Shown: positions 1 through 4,472 of the stretch, piece after piece
How the letters are laid out: each line of letters starts with the position of its first letter
Position numbering within the stretch: the stretch's first letter is position 1
Assembly (NCBI GenBank): GCA_039029915.1
Contig: JBCCFD010000501.1
Span: forward strand, 1 to 5,574
Length of the DNA stretch: 5,574 bases
Reading direction: 5' to 3'
Source of the DNA: QQUD01 sp039029915
GTDB lineage: Bacteria; Chloroflexota; Anaerolineae; Promineifilales; Promineifilaceae
Translations under genes and position numbers: made by a program
Notes under the pieces: generated by a model
The model's input: only the letters and a program-made list of their open reading frames with translations
Database searches by the model: none
What the model was told of the DNA's origin: nothing

Positions 1-136
1 ACTAAAACCGAATCAGATAACATTCTCTGCTTCGATTGATAAGAAATAATAGAGGCCTCTGGGAATTCAAAGGCCTGATTAGTAGACTGTTTTGCGATAT
101 CACCCGGGACTTGCAGCACTGTAAAATATCCTACGA
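1..136. other. Non-coding edge, no gene recognised
   Basis: I see no supported gene here. Two plus-strand frames are open from the window edge for only 12 and 15 codons (stops at 37-39 and 46-48), so either could be the tail of a gene lying to the left, but neither is recognisable. The stretch contains a perfect 10-base palindrome AGAGGCCTCT (51-60) and a second AGGCCT (71-76). The PEBP gene on the minus strand should end transcription here, but no hairpin followed by a T-run on that strand is evident. Confidence 0.5.
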
Positions 137-775
137 CTAGCTGGTGACAGCTGGGTTCATCGAGTATGTTCCCATATGTGATGCACTGGCCAACACGTGC
201 CCCTCCATTTTTTGTAGCGCGTCCTGACCCGTAAATTCATCCTCAAGACCCAAAGTGTCAACATCTAGGGCAAACAAACTGAAATGATAATGATGGATAA
301 TGCTGTCATTCCACGGGGGGCAAGGCCCATCATACCCGCCGTAAACCCCTTCCATATCAGCATCGCCAGCAAACCAACCTGTATAGTCGTTCATGCCGGC
401 AACGCCCTGTTCAGTTTGACCCACTGATTTGCCACGTGGCGTAATCCCGTTAGAGGCCGCCCCTTCATCAATCCCCGACAGGCTGGCTGGAATATCTACC
501 AGCACCCAATGATAAAAGTTTATCCGTGCCAGGTCAGCCGGAACAACTTTGCCTTCTTGATTGACATTTTCAGCTGAAGAAGGGACATCAGGATCATGAC
601 AGATGATTGCAAAAGAGCGCGTGCCATCAGGCGCATTCGACCAGCGAACTGCCGGACTCACATTATCGCTTAGGGCAAATGGGCCATCGCTGCCGGGTTG
701 TCCAAATGCAAATCGGGCTGGGATTGGCGCGCCATCTTCCCATGAATCAATTGTAATTGAGAACTGTTCTTTCAT
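137..775 (-). CDS. YbhB/YbcL-type PEBP family protein (Raf kinase inhibitor-like)
   Basis: This 212-residue protein belongs to the phosphatidylethanolamine-binding protein family (bacterial YbhB/YbcL). The ligand-pocket signatures are visible in order: CHDPDVP at residues 59-65, HWVLVDIP at 89-96, the family loop GYDGPCPPWND at 147-157, and the strand HHYHFSLFALD at 161-171. It has no signal peptide or membrane segment, so it is probably cytoplasmic. At 212 residues it is longer than the usual 150-180 of E. coli YbhB. The extra length is mainly an insert after DPD (about 66-86) and one around 117-145, as in a longer subgroup I recall from other bacteria. The ATG start is supported by GGGAG at 783-787, seven bases upstream. 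Two in-frame TAG stops close the gene. The biochemical role of bacterial PEBPs is largely unknown; binding of an anionic or phospholipid-like ligand is the usual inference. It is transcribed away from marR and may be unrelated to it. Confidence 0.93.
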   Translation of the reverse strand: MKEQFSITIDSWEDGAPIPARFAFGQPGSDGPFALSDNVSPAVRWSNAPDGTRSFAIICHDPDVPSSAENVNQEGKVVPADLARINFYHWVLVDIPASLSGIDEGAASNGITPRGKSVGQTEQGVAGMNDYTGWFAGDADMEGVYGGYDGPCPPWNDSIIHHYHFSLFALDVDTLGLEDEFTGQDALQKMEGHVLASASHMGTYSMNPAVTS

Positions 776-801
776 TATTTTTCTCCCGCTAGAAATTTTT
801 A

Positions 802-807
802 TTTATA
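802..807 (-). promoter_or_regulatory. Possible -10 element for the PEBP gene
   Basis: Read on the minus strand this is TATAAA, about 26 bases upstream of the PEBP start codon and 14 bases upstream of its ribosome binding site. The position suits a -10 hexamer with a leader of about 20 bases. No good -35 hexamer is seen at 16-18 bases (the candidate is TATTAC), so this is a weak call. If real, the 21-base repeats at 867-929 would lie about 75-135 bases upstream of the transcription start, a position typical of activator sites. Confidence 0.25.
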
Positions 808-866
808 TTCAGCCCGCTGATCCAGTAATAATAATTTGGATGCGTGACCTTTTCTAACAATTTAGC

Positions 867-929
867 GGATTTTTTAGGTCAATACAATAACATTTTAGCT
901 CAAAATAGTAACAATTTAGTCCAAAATGC
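867..929. repeat. Three degenerate direct repeats with a 21-base period
   Basis: Three consecutive 21-base units start at 867, 888 and 909. Their shared core is TTTAG followed by two variable bases and CAA, starting at 873, 894 and 915, exactly 21 bases apart. The last two units are the closest, both beginning TAACA and matching at about 16 of 21 positions by eye. The first matches the second at about 13 of 21. A further TAACAATTTAG copy lies at 855-865 but out of phase. The period is two turns of the DNA helix, which places each copy on the same face, as in cooperative binding by dimeric regulators such as response regulators. Position favours control of the PEBP gene, but the factor is unknown. 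AT-rich DNA makes chance similarity more likely than usual. Confidence 0.5.
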
Positions 930-1226
930 TTTGTTTGAATGAACAAACGGCCGTTATCTGTCTTGACAGGTTAGTGAAAGGAACGAGGGAAATACTTTGG
1001 CTGAAATGATAAAGTCATGCTTGGATTAGAAGATGATCACTAGTTCAAAGTTGAAGATTTAGGAAATGGCAAAAGTCGATTTATTTAGTCAGATAGGTAA
1101 GAAGGTGGAATGGATTGGATCATGGGGCCACTGTTATTCTATTCAATGATGCGGAACATGTACAAGACTTTTAATTGAGAGCTTTGCAACCCAACTTTTC
1201 ATCGTACCCTATTTTAGAGGAAATGG

Positions 1227-1258
1227 TTGCAATTAGTTCGCATGTGAAGTAATATAGT
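1227..1258 (+). promoter_or_regulatory. Predicted sigma-70 type promoter of the marR operon
   Basis: The best reading is -35 TTGCAA (1227-1232), a 17-base spacer, and -10 TAATAT (1250-1255). An overlapping alternative -10 is TATAGT (1253-1258), closer to consensus but with a 20-base spacer. Either places the transcription start near 1262-1265, leaving a leader of only about 20 bases. The direct repeats at 1234-1273 fill the spacer and cover the start site, so a protein bound there would block RNA polymerase. Confidence 0.5.
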
Positions 1259-1273
1259 ACGCATACGAAGTAA
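1234..1273. promoter_or_regulatory. Tandem 19-base direct repeats, probable MarR operator
   Basis: Two 19-base copies start at 1234 and 1255, 21 bases apart, and match at 16 of 19 positions. The shared pattern is TAGTWCGCATRYGAAGTAA. The first copy has an internal dyad TTCGCA/TGTGAA (1237-1248) with one mismatched pair. The second copy's dyad, TACGCA/TACGAA (1258-1269), is weaker. MarR-family dimers usually bind imperfect palindromes of about 16-20 bases that overlap their own promoter, which fits this site: the first copy lies between the -35 and -10, the second over the transcription start. The neighbouring MarR protein is the natural candidate for binding, giving autorepression of marR and the acyl-CoA dehydrogenase. 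The binding itself is inferred. Confidence 0.6.
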
Positions 1274-1284
1274 ATTGTGACACT

Positions 1285-1758
1285 ATGACAAATCACCGCT
1301 GGAAAACTGGTCAAGAACTGTATCGCCTACTCAATCGCGCACAGCATTTAGCGCGCAAACAGCTCGACGCGCTGTTTCTTGCCGAGCTTGGCGTAACATC
1401 TATTCAACTAGCAGCCCTGCTTTACATTTCTGAACATCCCAACTGCTTGCTCAGCAAGCTTAGCGATGGCCTCTCATTAAATGGACCAGCCATCACGGGT
1501 CTTATAAGCCGAATTGAAAAGAAAGGGCTCATCACCAAGCGGCGCTCCCCCCATGATGGTCGGGCTTCGCTGGTTGAGCTGACCCCAATTGGTGAACTTC
1601 TTGTGACACAATCAACCCCACTTGTCGAACAGACCAACGCCGATGCAGTCCATGGGCTAACCGATGACGAAGTTGCCATCGTGATGCGCTATCTGCAATC
1701 GGTCATTGACCATTCTGAGGAAGGCCAACATGTTGAAAGAACTGCAAAAACCCGATGA
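1285..1758 (+). CDS. MarR-family transcriptional regulator
   Basis: This 157-residue protein has the size and layout of a MarR winged helix-turn-helix dimer. Helices at about 8-33 and 117-145 would form the dimer interface. The DNA-binding helix-turn-helix spans about 55-83, with recognition helix SLNGPAITGLISRIEKKGLI at 64-83. The wing follows at about 84-100 with the family's Asp-x-Arg motif, here HDGR at 90-93. It has one cysteine (Cys54), so a two-cysteine redox switch is not indicated. The ATG at 1285 is the only reasonable start: the frame closes at a TAG at 1255-1257 and there is no other start codon between. The ribosome binding site is poor, the nearest candidate GAAG lying about 14 bases away, so translation may be weak, in keeping with a regulator. 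It overlaps the acyl-CoA dehydrogenase gene by 29 bases and probably represses the shared operon. The ligand is unknown; an acyl-CoA or fatty acid is a guess from the neighbour. Confidence 0.92.
   Translation: MTNHRWKTGQELYRLLNRAQHLARKQLDALFLAELGVTSIQLAALLYISEHPNCLLSKLSDGLSLNGPAITGLISRIEKKGLITKRRSPHDGRASLVELTPIGELLVTQSTPLVEQTNADAVHGLTDDEVAIVMRYLQSVIDHSEEGQHVERTAKTR
1717..1724 (+). promoter_or_regulatory. Ribosome binding site that sets the acyl-CoA dehydrogenase start
   Basis: GAGGAAGG lies inside the marR coding sequence and ends five bases before the ATG at 1730. It decides between that ATG and an in-frame TTG at 1706, which would place the site inside the gene and lacks a comparable purine run at the right distance. 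Confidence 0.75.
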
Positions 1759-3463
1759 GAAACTAACCAATTTACTGCTAGATCCAACTGCTTATCATCC
1801 TGAGCACCTTGATGAACGCTCACGCGAAATCATGCAAAAAACAATCGCCTTCTTTGAGCAAAAAGGAAAGGTTAAGCTCAAAGAAGATGATCGCCACTAC
1901 GTGTGGTACAAGGATTTTCTCGACTTCTTGGCAGAAAATGAGGTGTTTGCTGACCTGCTCACGCCGCCAGCCTATGGAGGCGAGCATTCTCGCTGGGATA
2001 CCCGCCGCAACTGTGATTTTAATGAAATACTGGGATTCTACGGCCTGCACTACTGGTACGCATGTCAGGTGTCAATTCTAGGTCTAGGGCCCATCTGGAT
2101 GGGGCAGAATGAAGAGGTGAAGCGCAACACGGCCGAAATGCTGCGCCAAGGTGATATTTTTGCGTTTGGTCTTTCCGAACGGGAACACGGAGCAGATATT
2201 TACTCAACCGACATGATTGTGACTCCTCAGGGAGACGGCACCTATTTAGCCAGTGGTGAAAAATATTACATAGGCAATGCGAATGAAGCTGGCTATGTGA
2301 GCGTATTCGGCCGTTTTTCTGATACGAACGAATATGTCTTTTTCGTCGCCAAATCAGACCACGAAAATTACAAGCTCATTCGCAACGTCGTCAACGTTCA
2401 ATCTTATGTCGCTCAGTTCGAGCTAGTAGAGTATCCCGTGCGCGAAGAAGATATTCTGGCGCGCGGCCAAGATGCGTGGAATCTGGCGCTGAATACCATC
2501 AATGTTGGTAAATATAATCTGGGCTGGGCTAGCGTAGGCATTTGCACCCACGCCCTGTATGAATCGATCAATCACGCCGGAAATCGTCGCCTTTACAAGA
2601 TGTACGTCACCGATTTCCCTCACGTACAGCAAATGTTTGTTGACGCCTACTCCCGACTAACGGCCATGAAGCTGTTTGCACTACGGGCGTCTGATTATAT
2701 GCGCACCGCCTCTGACGGGGACCGTCGCTATCTGCTCTACAACCCAATCGTCAAGATGAAAGTCACGACCGAGGGGGAGAAAGTGATCGACGCGTTGTGG
2801 AACGTCATCGCCGCGAAAGGGTTTGAAAGCGACATGTACTTCGAGATGGCCACACGTGACATCCGCGCCCTGCCAAAGCTGGAAGGCACCGTTCACGTTA
2901 ACATCGCCCTCGTGGTCAAGTTTATGCAGAACTACTTCTTTGCCCCGCAAGATCATCCCGAAATTGGGCAGCAAAACGACCCTGCTCACGATGATTATCT
3001 GTTCAACCAAGCACCAACGCGCGGTTTGGGCAAGATTCGCTTCCATGATTATGAGCCCGTCTTTGCCGACAGCTCGCTAACAAACGTCAAGCAGTTTAAG
3101 CAGCAAATAGATGCTTTTAAAGCGTTCTTAATGAAGGCAACACCAACCGAAGCTCAGCAAAAAGATGTTGATTATTTGTTAGCCGTTGGGGAGCTGTTTA
3201 CGCTGGTGGTATACGCCCAGTTGATTCTCGAAAATGCTGAACTTCTTGAAGTGGATGATTTGCTGATTGACCAAATTTTTGATGTCTTCGTACGCGATTT
3301 CTCAGCCTACGCCCTGCAGCTACACAGCAAACCAAGCAACAGCGATGCCCAAATGGAACTTTGCTTAACCATGATCGCCCGCCCCGAGCCAAACAGCGAG
3401 CGCTATCAAGAAATTTGGCAAAGGGTACATGCGCTTAAAGATCAGTACGAAATGCCAGCCTAA
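1730..3463 (+). CDS. Acyl-CoA dehydrogenase family protein (long, 577 residues)
   Basis: The product is an FAD-dependent acyl-CoA dehydrogenase, which forms the trans-2 double bond of an acyl-CoA and normally passes electrons to ETF. The helical N-terminal domain covers about 1-140. The middle beta domain carries the flavin/substrate motif FAFGLSEREHGAD at 144-156, matching the family's F-x-x-SE-x-x-x-GSD pattern, and GEKYYIGNA at 176-184. The C-terminal helical domain contains LPKLEGT, where Glu385 aligns with the catalytic base of medium-chain enzymes (the YEGT motif). Usual family members have 380-400 residues. This one continues for about 190 residues past the catalytic Glu, a predicted helical extension as in VLCAD-like or oxidase-like branches. 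I recall close relatives of similar length in Actinobacteria. No signal peptide is seen. It is translationally coupled to marR by a 29-base overlap and ends at the terminator near 3481. Substrate chain length cannot be told from sequence. Confidence 0.93.
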   Translation: MLKELQKPDEKLTNLLLDPTAYHPEHLDERSREIMQKTIAFFEQKGKVKLKEDDRHYVWYKDFLDFLAENEVFADLLTPPAYGGEHSRWDTRRNCDFNEILGFYGLHYWYACQVSILGLGPIWMGQNEEVKRNTAEMLRQGDIFAFGLSEREHGADIYSTDMIVTPQGDGTYLASGEKYYIGNANEAGYVSVFGRFSDTNEYVFFVAKSDHENYKLIRNVVNVQSYVAQFELVEYPVREEDILARGQDAWNLALNTINVGKYNLGWASVGICTHALYESINHAGNRRLYKMYVTDFPHVQQMFVDAYSRLTAMKLFALRASDYMRTASDGDRRYLLYNPIVKMKVTTEGEKVIDALWNVIAAKGFESDMYFEMATRDIRALPKLEGTVHVNIALVVKFMQNYFFAPQDHPEIGQQNDPAHDDYLFNQAPTRGLGKIRFHDYEPVFADSSLTNVKQFKQQIDAFKAFLMKATPTEAQQKDVDYLLAVGELFTLVVYAQLILENAELLEVDDLLIDQIFDVFVRDFSAYALQLHSKPSNSDAQMELCLTMIARPEPNSERYQEIWQRVHALKDQYEMPA

Positions 3464-3475
3464 CTAAGTGTTCAG

Positions 3476-3511
3476 AAAAAGGGCTCTGTGGACAACAGAG
3501 TCCTTTTTTTT
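3476..3511. terminator. Bidirectional intrinsic terminator
   Basis: A 9-base-pair stem is formed by GGGCTCTGT (3481-3489) and ACAGAGTCC (3495-3503), with one G-T pair and a 5-base loop. It is followed by eight T on the plus strand (3504-3511) and preceded by five A (3476-3480), which read as five T on the minus strand. It begins 13 bases after the acyl-CoA dehydrogenase stop and should end that operon. It lies 48 bases past the methyltransferase stop and should also end that minus-strand transcript. Confidence 0.9.
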
Positions 3512-3558
3512 CATCAATACCCACCATTTAAGTTCACCCACAATTTTAGCGCATCAGT

Positions 3559-4383
3559 TTAGTCGGGACTTTTATTGTTCAGCCGAACTTTTTGCGCTGA
3601 AAGAATGTGCGCTGGAGCGTCAAATTGCACCCGCCCATTCTTATCTGCAAAGCTTGATAGAGCTGATTCTGCCTCTTTAAGCAAAAGCGCCATTTCACCA
3701 TCCCCAAACGCCTCTGACATGACCCACCCTTTCGCATCAGTAAAGACCCAGTCAGAGATTGAGTCGAACTGGGCTAAGCCTTGATGCGTTTCAATAGAAA
3801 CATCTTCAAGCTCGGGTAAATTAAAATAGCTCTCAAACAGGGTTCTATCCCCCATGTTGAACGGGGAGCGTAATCCTTGAGCAATTTCGCTGCCAAATAG
3901 GCGATCCAACAGATCAACCAGAGCGGCATAGCCGGGAGAAGTGTCTAAGGCATCCCATACGGCCACCGCTAAACGCTGGCCTGGCTTTAGCACACGCACC
4001 ATTTCAGAAACGGCCGTTTCTCGATCTTCAAAAAACATCATGCCAAACTGAGACACAACCGCATCAAACTGGTTTGCCTCAAAAGGCAACCGTTCTGCTG
4101 CATGTTCCACCCATTTAATATTTGGCTCCCGCATCCGCGCGACAGCCAGCATGCCAGAATTTATATCAAGACCCGTAACGGTGCCGTCTGGGCCAACCTT
4201 CGAGTAAACATCACGAGCCAGTACGCCTGTGCCACACGCGACATCAAGCACGTCAGCACCCATCCCAATGTAGGACGCATTGATCATAAGCGGTGTCCAC
4301 TGCCTAAACAATGCGGGAAGATAAAATTCATCATAAATTTCAGCTGCACTATTGGTCACTTGACCCCGATCTTTAACGGTCAT
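3559..4383 (-). CDS. Class I SAM-dependent methyltransferase (UbiE/Methyltransf_11 type)
   Basis: This 274-residue protein has a Rossmann-like S-adenosylmethionine-binding domain. Motif I is VLDVACGTG at 45-53. The acidic residue at the end of strand two that binds the SAM ribose is Asp73 in VTGLDIN. AAERLPF at 95-101 corresponds to the adenine-contacting region, FDAVVSQFGMMFF at 106-118 is the motif IV strand, and RVLKPGQRLAVAVW at 130-143 is the post-motif strand. The C-terminal half (about 145-274) is the variable substrate lid. The family includes menaquinone/ubiquinone C-methylases and many small-molecule methyltransferases. The substrate cannot be assigned, and no quinone pathway gene is nearby, so I give no symbol. 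The ATG start has a strong AAGGAGGT site five bases upstream. The gene stands alone, convergent with the acyl-CoA dehydrogenase and divergent from the LuxR/NB-ARC regulator. Confidence 0.92.
   Translation of the reverse strand: MTVKDRGQVTNSAAEIYDEFYLPALFRQWTPLMINASYIGMGADVLDVACGTGVLARDVYSKVGPDGTVTGLDINSGMLAVARMREPNIKWVEHAAERLPFEANQFDAVVSQFGMMFFEDRETAVSEMVRVLKPGQRLAVAVWDALDTSPGYAALVDLLDRLFGSEIAQGLRSPFNMGDRTLFESYFNLPELEDVSIETHQGLAQFDSISDWVFTDAKGWVMSEAFGDGEMALLLKEAESALSSFADKNGRVQFDAPAHILSAQKVRLNNKSPD
4007..4020. repeat. Perfect 14-base palindrome, member of a CGGCCGTT word family
   Basis: GAAACGGCCGTTTC equals its own reverse complement. It lies inside the methyltransferase gene. The same core word CGGCCGTT also occurs at 948-955 (inside the palindrome AACGGCCGTT), 2308-2315 and 4730-4737, and plain CGGCCG occurs at 2130-2135. 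Most copies lie within genes, so an operator role for all of them is unlikely. Confidence 0.6.
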
Positions 4384-4388
4384 GTTCT

Positions 4389-4396
4389 ACCTCCTT
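4389..4396 (-). promoter_or_regulatory. Strong ribosome binding site of the methyltransferase gene
   Basis: On the minus strand this reads AAGGAGGT, a near-complete match to the 16S rRNA anti-Shine-Dalgarno sequence, five bases before the ATG. It fixes the start of the methyltransferase. Confidence 0.85.
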
Positions 4397-4412
4397 ATTT
4401 TCAATTTCATGG

Positions 4413-4418
4413 TATAAA
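4413..4418 (+). promoter_or_regulatory. Possible -10 element for the LuxR/NB-ARC gene
   Basis: TATAAA lies 60 bases upstream of the GTG start. It would place transcription start near 4425 and put the inverted repeat at 4437-4452 in the leader RNA. No good -35 hexamer is seen 16-18 bases upstream, where the sequence is instead the methyltransferase ribosome binding site. The opposite strand of the same AT-rich patch (TTTTATACC) could serve the methyltransferase, so the two promoters may overlap. Confidence 0.3.
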
Positions 4419-4436
4419 ATTTACGGTGTGGGATCA

Positions 4437-4452
4437 CCACCCTGTGGGGTGG
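4437..4452. promoter_or_regulatory. GC-rich inverted repeat in the divergent spacer
   Basis: CCACCC (4437-4442) and GGGTGG (4447-4452) are perfect 6-base arms around TGTG. An overlapping alternative pairing joins GGTG (4425-4428) with CACC (4435-4438), so the two foldings exclude each other. The repeat ends nine bases before the ribosome binding site of the LuxR/NB-ARC gene and has no T-run after it, so it is not a terminator. It may be an operator for the divergent promoters or a leader hairpin affecting translation; the sequence does not decide between them. Confidence 0.45.
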
Positions 4453-4461
4453 AAAATTGAT

Positions 4462-4467
4462 GGAGGT
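4462..4467 (+). promoter_or_regulatory. Ribosome binding site that supports the GTG start at 4473
   Basis: GGAGGT ends five bases before the GTG. The reading frame has a TGA at 4458-4460 and no other start codon before the helix-turn-helix domain, so this site and the GTG define the start together. Confidence 0.85.
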
Positions 4468-4472
4468 CGAGC

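Larger units (their letters stand above)
776..1284. other. 509-base AT-rich divergent intergenic region
   Basis: This spacer separates the minus-strand PEBP gene from the plus-strand marR gene and is visibly richer in A and T than the genes. It holds a 21-base-period repeat array (867-929), the palindrome AACGGCCGTT (946-955), the inverted repeat CTGTC-TT-GACAG (958-969), the inverted repeat TTCAA-AG-TTGAA (1044-1055), and the marR promoter with its direct repeats (1227-1273). Between about 1000 and 1200, short open stretches in different frames look protein-like but are broken by stops. I see no convincing gene or RNA there. The length is generous for a bacterial divergent promoter, so a small RNA or a decayed gene cannot be excluded. 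Confidence 0.6.

Noticed and set aside
51..80. AGGCCT repeats as a terminator for the PEBP transcript
   Set aside because: AGGCCT is itself palindromic, the possible stem is only six base pairs with a 12-base loop, and no T-run follows on the minus strand.
603..857. Plus-strand open frame of 84 codons antisense to the PEBP gene
   Set aside because: It is mostly the shadow of the strongly supported PEBP gene, has no ribosome binding site, and its protein resembles no family I recognise.
963..968. Perfect -35 hexamer TTGACA in the long spacer
   Set aside because: No reasonable -10 follows at 15-19 bases; the nearest AT-rich hexamer is 22 bases away. The hexamer is part of the inverted repeat CTGTC-TT-GACAG.
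1066..1149. Small plus-strand open frame of 27 codons in the long spacer
   Set aside because: AGGA is too close to the ATG to act as a ribosome binding site, overlapping frames look equally protein-like, and there is no recognisable motif.
1706..1729. TTG at 1706 as start of the acyl-CoA dehydrogenase
   Set aside because: The GAGGAAGG site at 1717-1724 is correctly spaced for the ATG at 1730 and would be inside the gene if TTG were used.
3468..3680. Plus-strand open frame of 70 codons after the acyl-CoA dehydrogenase
   Set aside because: It runs through the terminator hairpin and then lies antisense to the methyltransferase C-terminus.
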